From: Pseudomonas fluorescens
GTDB lineage: Bacteria > Pseudomonadota > Gammaproteobacteria > Pseudomonadales > Pseudomonadaceae
Direction of reading: 5' to 3'
DNA length: 64,000 bases
Assembly (NCBI RefSeq): GCF_005938625.1
Contig: NZ_VCNJ01000047.1
Span: forward strand, 1 to 64,000
The notes under the pieces are model-generated. The model saw only the letters and a list, made by a program, of their open reading frames with translations, was not told the origin of the DNA and did not search any database. The first letter of the stretch is position 1, and each line of letters starts with the position of its first letter. Below, in pieces: positions 45,746-55,732 of this stretch. Position numbers and translations under genes: made by a program.

Positions 45746-45768
45746 AAAACCCGCACAAGGCGGGTTTT
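45746..45768. terminator. terminator after cysS
   Basis: AAAACCCGC and GCGGGTTTT pair around a 5-nt loop, so the structure can work on both strands. It lies 23 bp after the cysS stop. Confidence 0.88.
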
Positions 45769-45790
45769 GTTTTGAAGCTAAACGCGGCAA

Positions 45791-47173
45791 TCAGTCAGCC
45801 AAACGCCAGGTAGTCCCACCCTTGCCGTCTTCCAACACAACGCCCATCGCAGTGAGCTGATCACGAATCCGATCCGACTCAGCCCAATCCTTCCCGGCCC
45901 GAGCCGCCAGACGCGCCGCAATCAACGCATCAACCTCAGCCGCATCGACACGCCCTTCAGCGCCCGCCTGCAAGAAGTCATCTGCCTCCAGCTGCAACAC
46001 ACCCAGCACGCTCGCCAGTTCTTTCAGACGCGCCGCCAGACCCGCCGCTGCGTCGAGATCGCTCTCACGCAGACGGTTGATCTCACGCACCATCTCGAAC
46101 AGCACCGCGCAGGCTTCCGGCGTGCCGAAGTCGTCGTTCATCACGGTAGTAAAGCGCTCAACAAACGCTTCGCCCCCGGCAGGTGCGACGTTCGGCAGGC
46201 CTTTCAACGCGTGGTAGAAGCGCTCGAGTGCGCCTTTGGCGTCCTTGAGGTTGTCTTCCGAGTAGTTGATCGCGCTGCGGTAGTGGCTCGACACCAGCAG
46301 GTAACGCACGACTTCCGGGTGGTACTTTTCCAGCACGTCGCGAATGGTGAAGAAGTTGTTCAACGACTTGGACATCTTCTCGCCATTGATGCGAATCATG
46401 CCGCAATGCATCCACGCGTTGGCGTAGGTCTTGCCGGTGGCCGCTTCGCTCTGGGCGATTTCGTTTTCGTGGTGCGGGAACTCGAGGTCGCTGCCGCCGC
46501 CATGAATGTCGAAGGTCTCGCCGAGGCAGCAGGTGGACATCACCGAGCACTCGATGTGCCAGCCCGGACGCCCGGCGCCCCACGGCGATTCCCAGCTTGG
46601 CTCGCCCGGTTTGGCGGCTTTCCACAGTACGAAGTCCAGCGGATCCTGTTTCGACTCGTCGACTTCGATGCGCGCGCCAATGCGCAGGTCTTCGATTTTC
46701 TTGCGCGACAGTTTGCCGTAGCCCATGAACTTGGCGACGCGGTAGTACACGTCGCCATTGCCCGGGGCGTAGGCGTAACCCTTGTCGATCAAGGTCTGGA
46801 TCATCGCGTGCATGCCCGGAATGTGATCCGTGGCGCGCGGTTCCATGTCCGGCTTCTTGATGTTCAGGCGCGCTTCGTCTTCGTGCATCGCGGCGATCAT
46901 GCGCTCGGTCAACGCTTCGAACGATTCACCGTTCTCGTTGGCGCGGTTGATGATCTTGTCGTCGATGTCGGTGATGTTGCGCACGTAGGTCAGGTCGTAA
47001 CCGCTGAACCGCAGCCAGCGGGTCACCAGGTCGAACGCGACCATGCTGCGGCCGTGGCCAAGGTGGCAGTAGTCGTACACGGTCATTCCGCAGACGTACA
47101 TGCGCACCTTGTTGCCATCCAGCGGCTTGAAGACTTCTTTGCTCTTGGTGAGCGTGTTGTAGATCGTTAGCAC
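45791..47173 (-). CDS. cysS: cysteinyl-tRNA synthetase
   Basis: This 460-residue class I synthetase charges tRNA-Cys. Visible motifs are the zinc/Cys-binding start MYVCGMTVYDYCHLGHGRS (HxGH signature HLGH) and the zinc site region WHIECSVMSTCCLGETFDIH. The nucleotide-binding loop is NGEKMSKSLNNFF (KMSKS). A C-terminal DALR-like helical region follows. Length is standard. The start lies 16 bp downstream of the glnS end, so the two synthetases form an operon on the minus strand; a clear terminator follows. Confidence 0.98.
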   Translation of the reverse strand: MLTIYNTLTKSKEVFKPLDGNKVRMYVCGMTVYDYCHLGHGRSMVAFDLVTRWLRFSGYDLTYVRNITDIDDKIINRANENGESFEALTERMIAAMHEDEARLNIKKPDMEPRATDHIPGMHAMIQTLIDKGYAYAPGNGDVYYRVAKFMGYGKLSRKKIEDLRIGARIEVDESKQDPLDFVLWKAAKPGEPSWESPWGAGRPGWHIECSVMSTCCLGETFDIHGGGSDLEFPHHENEIAQSEAATGKTYANAWMHCGMIRINGEKMSKSLNNFFTIRDVLEKYHPEVVRYLLVSSHYRSAINYSEDNLKDAKGALERFYHALKGLPNVAPAGGEAFVERFTTVMNDDFGTPEACAVLFEMVREINRLRESDLDAAAGLAARLKELASVLGVLQLEADDFLQAGAEGRVDAAEVDALIAARLAARAGKDWAESDRIRDQLTAMGVVLEDGKGGTTWRLAD

Positions 47174-47188
47174 GTTAAATCCCTTGAA

Positions 47189-48886
<1,698 letters not shown>

Positions 48887-49136
48887 AGGATCCTTGACGT
48901 ACATGTGCGCGGCCGCAGAGGGGGCCAGACAAAACAAAGCCGCTATCATAGCCGATGCTGTCAAGGGGCTGACAGAGCACGGCCTATAAAGGAGCGCATT
49001 TAATCGCAGGGATTTGGAAAAACTGCCTCGAAATTCGCGCCTGTCACGCTAAACTGCGCACCTTGGCCCACGGGCTGAACCGGTAACGGGCCGAAATCTC
49101 CCATTGCCCACGAATTCCTTATAAAGAGTAGCGATC

Positions 49137-49643
49137 ATGACTCAAGTTAAATTGACCACCAACTTCGGCGACATCGTCATCGAACTGGACGCGGAAAAAG
49201 CGCCAATCACCGTTGCCAACTTTCTCGAATATGTTAAGGCCGGTCATTACGAGAACGTGGTTTTCCACCGTGTGATCAAGGGCTTCATGATCCAGGGCGG
49301 CGGTTTCCAGCCTGGCATGCAGGAAAAGAAAGACAAGCGCGCCAGCATCCAGAACGAAGCTGATAACGGCCTGAAGAACGAGAAGTACACCCTGGCCATG
49401 GCTCGCACCATGGACCCGCATTCGGCATCGGCGCAGTTCTTCATCAACGCCACCAACAACAGCTTCCTTAACCACACCGCCAAGACCGCTCAAGGCTGGG
49501 GTTATGCGGTGTTCGGTAAAGTCGTTGCAGGCACCGAAGTTGTCGACAAGATCGAAGGCGTTGCCACCACCTCCAAGGCCGGCCACCAGGACGTACCAGC
49601 AGACGACGTGATCATCGAGAAAGCCGAGATCATCGAAGCGTGA
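49137..49643 (+). CDS. ppiB: peptidyl-prolyl cis-trans isomerase B (cyclophilin)
   Basis: This 168-residue cytoplasmic cyclophilin accelerates proline isomerisation in folding proteins. Catalytic motifs are FHRVIKGFMIQGGGF (active-site Arg), MARTMDPHSASAQFFIN and WGYAVFGKVVAGTEVVDKI. There is no signal peptide, which separates PpiB from periplasmic PpiA. Its TGA overlaps the GTG start of lpxH by 4 bp, a conserved pairing in Pseudomonas. It is divergent from glnS across about 250 bp in which I see no other gene. Confidence 0.97.
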   Translation: MTQVKLTTNFGDIVIELDAEKAPITVANFLEYVKAGHYENVVFHRVIKGFMIQGGGFQPGMQEKKDKRASIQNEADNGLKNEKYTLAMARTMDPHSASAQFFINATNNSFLNHTAKTAQGWGYAVFGKVVAGTEVVDKIEGVATTSKAGHQDVPADDVIIEKAEIIEA

Positions 49644-50386
49644 TATTGCTGATTTCAGACTTGCATCTGGAAGAGGAGCGCCCGGACATTACCCGGGCGT
49701 TTCTGGATTTGCTCGCCGGACGCGCCCGCTCGGCGAGTGCGCTGTACATTCTCGGCGACTTCTTCGAAGCGTGGATTGGCGACGACGCCATGACGCCCTT
49801 CCAGCGTTCCATCTGCCAGGCCCTGCGCGAATTGAGCGACAGCGGCACGGTGATTTTTCTGATGCACGGCAATCGCGACTTCATGCTCGGCAAGGCCTTC
49901 TGCAAGCAGGCTGGCTGTACGTTGTTGAAGGACCCGAGTGTCGTGCAGTTTTACGGCGAGCCAGTGCTATTGATGCACGGCGACAGTCTCTGCACCCGCG
50001 ACGCCGGCTATATGAAGCTGCGGCGTTATCTGCGTAACCCGATCACCCTGTTTATCCTGCGCAACTTGCCACTGAGCAGCCGCCATAAGCTGGCGCGCAA
50101 ACTGCGCAGTGAGAGCAAGGCACAGACGCGGATGAAGGCCAACGACATTGTCGATGTCACGCCGGAAGAGATTCCGCGGATCATGCAGGAATACGGGGTG
50201 AAAACCCTGATTCACGGACATACCCACCGCCCGGCGATCCACAAGTTGCAGCTCGGTGAGCAGGCGGCGAAGCGGATTGTGCTGGGGGATTGGGATCGGC
50301 AAGGTTGGGCGTTGCAGGTAGATGAGAGCGGGTATGCCTTGGCACCGTTCGACTTCGCCCCGCCACTGGCTTTGCCGCACGGCTGA
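49640..50386 (+). CDS. lpxH: UDP-2,3-diacylglucosamine diphosphatase
   Basis: This 248-residue metallophosphoesterase makes lipid X from UDP-diacylglucosamine in lipid A synthesis, at the inner face of the inner membrane. The dimetal motifs are all present in order: LLISDLHLEEERPD, GDFFEAWIGDD, MHGNRDFMLG, LMHGDSLCTRD and LIHGHTHRPAIH. The start is GTG at 49640, overlapping the ppiB stop. The length is normal. A composite repeat begins 11 bp after the stop. Confidence 0.97.
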   Translation: MILLISDLHLEEERPDITRAFLDLLAGRARSASALYILGDFFEAWIGDDAMTPFQRSICQALRELSDSGTVIFLMHGNRDFMLGKAFCKQAGCTLLKDPSVVQFYGEPVLLMHGDSLCTRDAGYMKLRRYLRNPITLFILRNLPLSSRHKLARKLRSESKAQTRMKANDIVDVTPEEIPRIMQEYGVKTLIHGHTHRPAIHKLQLGEQAAKRIVLGDWDRQGWALQVDESGYALAPFDFAPPLALPHG

Positions 50387-50396
50387 AGATCGCTAC

Positions 50397-50638
50397 CCCC
50401 TCACCCCAGCCCTCTCCCCCAGGGGGGCGAGGGGGAAAGGGAGCCGATCTCTGTGCTTTTCAAACCTGAGTTCGACTGAAGTCAGACAGTCCCCTCTCCC
50501 CAACGGGGCGAAGGGCAAAGGGAGCCGATCTCTATGCTTTTCAAAACCTGAGTTCGGCTCGGTATTGCAAGTCGGTGTACCTCGAACATCCACCACGGTC
50601 AGTCCCCTCTCCCTCTGGGAGAGGGTTAGGGTGAGGGG
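50397..50638. repeat. composite CCCTCACCC/GGGTGAGGG repeat, copy 5
   Basis: This 242-bp element lies between the convergent lpxH and emrB-type genes. Ends are CCCCTCACCCCAGCCCTCTC and GGGAGAGGGTTAGGGTGAGG. A doubled internal block (GGGAGCCGATCTCTGTGCTT at 50440 and a close copy at 50520) explains the extra length. Confidence 0.9.
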
Positions 50639-50647
50639 CTTTTGACC

Positions 50648-52177
50648 TTAATGCCCAGAAGCAGCCGGCCCTGCCTTGGCAGCAAACGGCGGTTTCGCCA
50701 GCCACACAATCAGTATCAACCCCATAAAGCCCCAGCCCAGCAGCGTGAAGTAATCCACGGTAGAGAGCATGTACGCCTGACTCGTCAAAATCTGATCCAT
50801 CTGCGCATAAGCCGATTGGCTCGCCCCACCCAAATGATTCAAGGTCTCCCGGGTCGCCGGCTCAAAGGTGCTGATGCTTTCACTCATATACGCATGATGC
50901 TGATCGGCCCGGCGAATCCAGATCCACGTAGTCAGCGACGCCGCAAAGCTACCGCCCAACGTCCGCAGAAAAGTCGCAAGACCGGCACCATCGGCAATCT
51001 GGCTCGGCGGCAAGTCCGACATCAAAATGCTCAAGGTCGGCATGAAGAACAGCGCCACACCAATACCCATGAACAGCTGCACCAGCGCGATGTGCTGGAA
51101 GTCGACTTCATTGGTGAAACCAGCGCGCATGAAGCAACTCAAGCCAATCGCCAGAAACGCCAGCCCGGCCAGCAAACGCAGGTCGAACTTGTTCGCGTAC
51201 TTGCCGACAAACGGCGACAGCAGCACCGGCAGAATGCCGATCGGCGCCACGGCCAGACCGGCCCAGGTGGCGGTGTAGCCCATTTGCGTCTGCAACCACT
51301 GCGGCAGGATCAAGTTGATGCCGAAGAACCCGGCGTAACCCAGCACCAACACTAGCGTGCCGATGCGAAAGTTGCGGTACGCGAACAGCCGCAGGTTAAC
51401 CACCGGGTGCTGGTCGGTCATTTCCCAGATAACAAACACCGCCAGCGCAATCACCGAAATCGCCGCACCAATGATGATGAAGTTCGACTCGAACCAATCC
51501 AGATCATTGCCCTTGTCGAGAATCACCTGCAAAGCGCCGACGCCAATGATCAGCGTGATCAGACCGACGTAATCCATCGGCTGACGGCTGGTTTCCACCG
51601 GACGTTTGGCCAGTTGCGAACGCACCACCATCACCGCAAAGATGCCAATCGGCACGTTGATGAAGAAAATCCACGGCCAGCTGTAACTGTCGGTAATCCA
51701 GCCACCGAGAATGGGACCTGCAATCGGCGCGACCACCGTGACCATCGCCAACAACGCCAGGGCCATGCCGCGCCTGGCGGGCGGATAGACTGCGATCAAC
51801 AGGGTTTGCGTCATCGGATACAGCGGCCCGGCGACCAGACCTTGCAGGACGCGGAAGCCGATCAGTTCCGGCATAGACGTCGAGATACCGCAGAGAAACG
51901 AGGCCAGCACAAACAGAATGGTGGCCCACAAAAACAGCTTCACCTCACCGAAGCGGCGGCTGAGCCAACCGGTCAGCGGCAGCGCAATCGCGTTGCTCAC
52001 GGCGAACGAAGTGATCACCCAGGTGCCCTGCTCCGAGCTCACCCCGAGGTTGCCGGAAATCGTCGGCAGCGCCACGTTGGCGATGGTGGTGTCGAGCACT
52101 TGCATGAACGTCGCCAGCGACAGGCCGATGGTGCTGAGCAACAGGCTGGGCGGCGTGAAAGAGGCGTTATTGCTCAT
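50648..52177 (-). CDS. DHA2-family MFS multidrug transporter (EmrB-like)
   Basis: This 509-residue exporter has fourteen predicted helices. DHA2 motifs include LDTTIANVALPTISGNLGVS near the N-terminus, LTGWLSRRFGEVKLFLW (motif A), GLVAGPLYPMTQTLLIAVYP and GPILGGWITDSYSWPWIFFINVPIG (motif C-like). With the adaptor and outer-membrane channel encoded upstream it should form a tripartite drug pump. It is the last gene of the MarR-controlled operon. A REP doublet lies between it and the adaptor gene. Confidence 0.94.
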   Translation of the reverse strand: MSNNASFTPPSLLLSTIGLSLATFMQVLDTTIANVALPTISGNLGVSSEQGTWVITSFAVSNAIALPLTGWLSRRFGEVKLFLWATILFVLASFLCGISTSMPELIGFRVLQGLVAGPLYPMTQTLLIAVYPPARRGMALALLAMVTVVAPIAGPILGGWITDSYSWPWIFFINVPIGIFAVMVVRSQLAKRPVETSRQPMDYVGLITLIIGVGALQVILDKGNDLDWFESNFIIIGAAISVIALAVFVIWEMTDQHPVVNLRLFAYRNFRIGTLVLVLGYAGFFGINLILPQWLQTQMGYTATWAGLAVAPIGILPVLLSPFVGKYANKFDLRLLAGLAFLAIGLSCFMRAGFTNEVDFQHIALVQLFMGIGVALFFMPTLSILMSDLPPSQIADGAGLATFLRTLGGSFAASLTTWIWIRRADQHHAYMSESISTFEPATRETLNHLGGASQSAYAQMDQILTSQAYMLSTVDYFTLLGWGFMGLILIVWLAKPPFAAKAGPAASGH

Positions 52178-52210
52178 TGTGAATCCTATGAAACCAGATT
52201 GACGCCATGC

Positions 52211-52305
52211 CCCTGTGGGAGCGAGCTTGCTCGCGAAGGCGGCCTGTCAGACAAACCAATGCTGAATGACACACCGCTTTCGCGAGCAAGCTCGCTCCCA
52301 CAGGA
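52211..52305. repeat. REP doublet inside the efflux operon
   Basis: TGTGGGAGCGAGCTTGCTCG and the inverted CGAGCAAGCTCGCTCCCACA flank about 45 bp. It lies in the 140-bp gap between the adaptor stop and the transporter start, so it is transcribed as two hairpins. Confidence 0.9.
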
Positions 52306-52317
52306 TCAGAGTCGGGA

Positions 52318-53520
52318 TCAGCGTTGCGCGGTTTTGCTCACCGCAGCGCTGTTGTCGTGGATCAGCTGCGCAATCATCGCGTCGGCTTCGGCCAGTTGGC
52401 GGTCGTAGACGTTGGTGCTGAACGAAGCCTTTTGTGGAGGCTGCTGTGCCAATACCGGGCCGCTCTGGTCGTGCAGGTTCACTTCAACGTTGGTCGACAG
52501 ACCGACGCGCAGCGGATGCTTGGCCAGTTCTTCAGCGTTGATGTGAATCCGCACCGGCACACGCTGAACAATCTTGATCCAGTTACCGGTGGCGTTCTGC
52601 GCCGGCAACAAGGCAAACGCGCTGCCCGTACCGGCGCCGAGGCTGTCGACGGTGCCGCTGTATTTCACGTCGCTGCCGTAGATGTCGGATTCGATATCGA
52701 CCGGCTGACCGATACGCATGTCACGCAATTGGGTTTCTTTGAAGTTGGCGTCGATCCACAGTTGATCCAGCGGAATCACCGCCATCAACGCGGTGCCCGG
52801 CTGCACACGCTGACCGAGTTGCACGGTGCGCTTGGCGACGTAACCGGTGACCGGCGCGATCAAGGTGCTGCGGGCATTGGTCAGGTACGCCTGACGCAGA
52901 TCGGCAGCGGCCGACATCACGTCCGGGTGCGACGACACCACAGTGTCATCAACCAGTGCGCTGGTGGTTTTCAATTGCTGCTTGGCGTTGGCCAGGGCGT
53001 TTTGCGCCGAGGTCAGGTCGTCGCGAGCGTGGGACAATTCTTCCTGGGAAATCGCCCCGCCCTGCGCGAGGTTTTTCCGGCGGTTATAGTTGTCCTGGGC
53101 TTTCTGCACTTCGGCCTGTTGCGCGTTGACCTGGGCTTTCATGCCGTCGACGTTGCTGTACAAGCCGCGAACCTGACGCACGGTGCGCGCCAGTTTCGCT
53201 TGCGCACTTTGCAGGCCGACTTCGGCGTCGTTGGGGTCGAAATTGATCAGAACCTGGCCTTCGTGAACCAGATCACCATCGTCAGCACCGATGCTGACCA
53301 CGGTGCCGGTGACCAGCGGGGTGATTTCCACGACGTTGCCGTTGACGTAGGCGTCGTCGGTGCTTTCGTTAAAGCGCCCGATGAATTCGTGATACGCCCA
53401 GACGCCGGCGCAGGCGAGTGCAACCACAACGGCCAGCACCAACAGCATGACTTTGCGCTTGCGCGGGTTGCCGGTGTCCGGAGTGTTGCCTTGAGCTTGG
53501 GTGTTTTCGGCAGTGGCCAT
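52318..53520 (-). CDS. EmrA/HlyD-type membrane fusion protein
   Basis: This 400-residue periplasmic adaptor has one N-terminal membrane anchor (KVMLLVLAVVVALACAGVWA). The lipoyl halves are STDDAYVNGNVVEITPLVTG and STLIAPVTGYVAKRTVQLGQ. A long coiled coil (AQQAEVQKAQDNYNRRKNLA) is between them, and the beta-barrel contains LWIDANFKETQLRDMRIGQP. STDDAYV is typical of EmrA. It is 15 bp downstream of the outer-membrane factor gene and works with the DHA2 pump. Confidence 0.95.
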   Translation of the reverse strand: MATAENTQAQGNTPDTGNPRKRKVMLLVLAVVVALACAGVWAYHEFIGRFNESTDDAYVNGNVVEITPLVTGTVVSIGADDGDLVHEGQVLINFDPNDAEVGLQSAQAKLARTVRQVRGLYSNVDGMKAQVNAQQAEVQKAQDNYNRRKNLAQGGAISQEELSHARDDLTSAQNALANAKQQLKTTSALVDDTVVSSHPDVMSAAADLRQAYLTNARSTLIAPVTGYVAKRTVQLGQRVQPGTALMAVIPLDQLWIDANFKETQLRDMRIGQPVDIESDIYGSDVKYSGTVDSLGAGTGSAFALLPAQNATGNWIKIVQRVPVRIHINAEELAKHPLRVGLSTNVEVNLHDQSGPVLAQQPPQKASFSTNVYDRQLAEADAMIAQLIHDNSAAVSKTAQR

Positions 53521-53535
53521 GACAATTACCTTGAA

Positions 53536-55014
53536 TTAGTTGTGCGGCGTGGCTGGGCTGGCGTTGGCTGCGGTCAGGGTGTCACCCTGGAAGCCGCCGC
53601 CCAGCGCTTGCATCAGTTGAATCGACAGGTCGATCTGCTCTGCATTGAGGTTGGCCAACTGACGCTGGGCCTGCAGCAATTGCTGCTCGATGCTGAGCAC
53701 GTCCAGGTAGTTGCCGATGCCGGAACCGTAACGCTGGACGACGGTGTTGTAAGAATCCTGAGCAATGTCGGTGGCGTGTTGCTGCGCACCGATCTGCCGA
53801 CCGATGTCACGCAACTGGTTGATCGTGTCGCTGACATCGCCCAGTGCTTTCACCAGACTTTTGTTGTACTGCGCCACCGCCAGGTCGTAATCGGCGTCGC
53901 GAGCATCGAGGTTGGCGCGCAGGCGTCCGCCGTCGAAGATCGGCACCGAAATGGTCGGGGCAATGTTGAAGAAGCGACTGGCCGAGCCGAACATCGCGTC
54001 ACCCAACAAGGATTCGGCACCGGCCGAGGCCGTGAGGTTCAAGTTGGGATAGAACTTGGTTTTCGCCGAGTCGATGTCTTTGCTCGCCGCTTCGACGCGC
54101 CAGCGCGCAGCAACCAGATCCGGGCGACGACCGAGCAGTTCGGCCGGCAATACCGACGGCATGGCGACAGCGCTGGCTTGCAGGACTTTCGGTCGGGCGA
54201 TTTCGTTGCCGCGATCCGGGCCTTTGCCGAGCAGCACGGCCAGGGCGATTTTGGCGCTGTTCAGGCGTTTTTCCGCATCGATCAGGCTGGCTTCGGAACT
54301 GGCTTCCAGACTTTGCGTTTGCTGGAACTGGTACTGGCTGTCGATCCCGGAGCTGAGGCGACGCTGGCTCAAGTCGAGCATCTGCCTGGTGCGTTTGAGA
54401 TCGTCGTTGGCCAGGTCATAAACGATGTGCGCTTGACCGAGATCGCTGTAGGCACGGGCGACGTCGGCGGCCAGCGTCAACTGCGCGGCCTGACGGTCGA
54501 CTTCAGCGGCGCGGGCCTGACCGAGCGCAGCTTCCCAGGCATCACGCTGACCGCCCCACAAGTCGAAGTTGTAATTGAAACCGGCGCTGACGTTACGCAC
54601 GGTGGCGTAGGCATCGCCCTGCCCCAACGGGTCCTGATCCTTGGCCAGACGCGAACGGCTGATGCCGGCGCTGGCGTCGAGGGTCGGATAACGGGCGGCG
54701 TCGGCGGCATACGCGGCGGCGCTGGCCTGATGGGCGCGCGCTTCGGCGATTTGCATGTCCGGGCTGTCGTGCAGGGCTTCGCGGATCAGGCCATCGAGTT
54801 GCGGATCGCCGAGGCTGGTCCACCAGTCGCTTTTCGGCCACGCGGCTGGCGACAGGGTCACGCCGTTGAGGGACTGGCTGGCATTGAGGCTTTTCGCATC
54901 AAGGCTTTTGCCTTGAGTGTCGAGGCCGCTGTAGTTGGCGCAACCGGCGAGGATCATCGCCGACAGCACCAGTGTCAGGCTGCTGCGCAAGGTTTTACCG
55001 CTCATTGTGTTCAC
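53536..55014 (-). CDS. NodT-family outer-membrane lipoprotein channel
   Basis: This 492-residue outer-membrane factor has a lipoprotein signal (LVLSAMILAGC-ANYSGLD, lipobox LAGC at about 22-25). The two OEP repeats carry LIREALHDSPDMQIAEARAH, QFQQTQSLEASSEASLIDAE, LPAELLGRRPDLVAARWRVE and DIDSAKTKFYPNLNLTASAG, all NodT hallmarks. Its first 20 bp overlap the end of the MarR-type gene. As the outer channel it would complete the tripartite pump with the two following genes. Confidence 0.95.
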   Translation of the reverse strand: MNTMSGKTLRSSLTLVLSAMILAGCANYSGLDTQGKSLDAKSLNASQSLNGVTLSPAAWPKSDWWTSLGDPQLDGLIREALHDSPDMQIAEARAHQASAAAYAADAARYPTLDASAGISRSRLAKDQDPLGQGDAYATVRNVSAGFNYNFDLWGGQRDAWEAALGQARAAEVDRQAAQLTLAADVARAYSDLGQAHIVYDLANDDLKRTRQMLDLSQRRLSSGIDSQYQFQQTQSLEASSEASLIDAEKRLNSAKIALAVLLGKGPDRGNEIARPKVLQASAVAMPSVLPAELLGRRPDLVAARWRVEAASKDIDSAKTKFYPNLNLTASAGAESLLGDAMFGSASRFFNIAPTISVPIFDGGRLRANLDARDADYDLAVAQYNKSLVKALGDVSDTINQLRDIGRQIGAQQHATDIAQDSYNTVVQRYGSGIGNYLDVLSIEQQLLQAQRQLANLNAEQIDLSIQLMQALGGGFQGDTLTAANASPATPHN

Positions 55015-55477
55015 CTAACCGCTGGATGGTGATCGGGTCACCGGCTGCCAGCAGAATTTTCTTGAGGATGTATTCCAGGGTCTTCAACTCGTCCGGAGTG
55101 ACGGCGCCGGCCAGTTCATTCATCGCGTCGGCGCCGATATGCGGCAGACGATCGGCCAGTTGCTGGCCTTGCTCGGTCAACTTGAGTTGCACCTGGCGGC
55201 GATCGCCTTCGCTGCGCTGGCGAGCCAGGAAGCCTTTCTGCTCCAGACGATCGAGCATGCGTGTCATCGAACCGCTGTCGAGCGACAGATGCCGGCACAG
55301 CTCGGCCGGGGTATCGACGCCGAACTGGGCCATGATGATCAATACCTTGAACTGCGCGGCGGTGATGCCGTGGGGTTCCATGTGGGTGTCGATGATCCGG
55401 TCCTTGAGCAGCGCAGCACGGCCAAGCAACAGGCCGAGATGGCAATGTTTGAATTCGTCCGGGGTGAAATGCTTCAT
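54995..55477 (-). CDS. MarR-family repressor
   Basis: This 160-residue winged-helix protein has the MarR DNA-binding core PAELCRHLSLDSGSMTRMLDRLEQKGFLARQRSEGDRRQVQLKLTEQG, including the conserved DRR wing. Dimer helices lie at both ends. ATG 55477 follows AGGTGAG. It is the first gene of a MarR-OMF-adaptor-DHA2 operon. Two identical CTGCCTAGGCAG palindromes directly upstream are probable operators, one of them touching the ribosome-binding region. The expected mode is autorepression relieved by a small ligand; the inducer is unknown. Confidence 0.95.
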   Translation of the reverse strand: MKHFTPDEFKHCHLGLLLGRAALLKDRIIDTHMEPHGITAAQFKVLIIMAQFGVDTPAELCRHLSLDSGSMTRMLDRLEQKGFLARQRSEGDRRQVQLKLTEQGQQLADRLPHIGADAMNELAGAVTPDELKTLEYILKKILLAAGDPITIQRLGEHNER

Positions 55478-55491
55478 TTGCTCACCTAATA

Positions 55492-55537
55492 ACTGCCTAG
55501 GCAGTGAATGTATGTCGAGATGTTACTGCCTAGGCAG
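55492..55537. promoter_or_regulatory. tandem MarR operator palindromes
   Basis: ACTGCCTAGGCAGT (55492-55505) is a perfect 14-bp palindrome. ACTGCCTAGGCAG (55525-55537) repeats it. The centres are 33 bp apart, three helical turns. They lie 15-60 bp upstream of the MarR-type gene. Confidence 0.82.
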
Positions 55538-55614
55538 CGAATGTCAACGCAATAGTTAGGTTGCTTTGCAATTAGTTGACCAGTGGAGTGGGTTTTTATG
55601 TCGCGCGCGCTAAC

Positions 55615-55711
55615 GCCTTCGCGAGCAAGCTCGCTCCCACAAGGCCATGCGTCAGCCAAACAATATTGGCAACGACACAAAACCTGTGGGAGCGAGCTTG
55701 CTCGCGAAGGG
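55615..55711. repeat. REP doublet
   Basis: CGCGAGCAAGCTCGCTCCCA and the inverted TGGGAGCGAGCTTGCTCGCG lie just downstream of the DUF308 gene and upstream of the MarR operator. Confidence 0.9.
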
Positions 55712-55732
55712 CGCGACTCGGTGTAACGTCGG

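Noticed and set aside
48887..48964. Hydrophobic N-terminal extension of glnS
   Set aside because: It looks like a signal peptide but belongs to a cytoplasmic enzyme. ATG 48886 has its own AAGGA and matches the family start.
48958..48975. CTGTCA-N6-TGACAG upstream of glnS as a third lux-like box
   Set aside because: Half-sites match those in the Tc promoter, but the 6-bp spacer breaks the CT-N12-AG geometry, and regulation of glnS by a LuxR protein is not expected.
52324..55032. Long plus-strand open frame of about 900 codons
   Set aside because: It lies antisense to the efflux adaptor and outer-membrane channel genes, whose protein motifs are unmistakable. It is a by-product of high-GC codon usage.
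55601..55711. REP doublets considered as rho-independent terminators
   Set aside because: The arms are strong but lack an adjoining T-run, and the same doublet occurs at unrelated positions, so they are annotated as repeats only.
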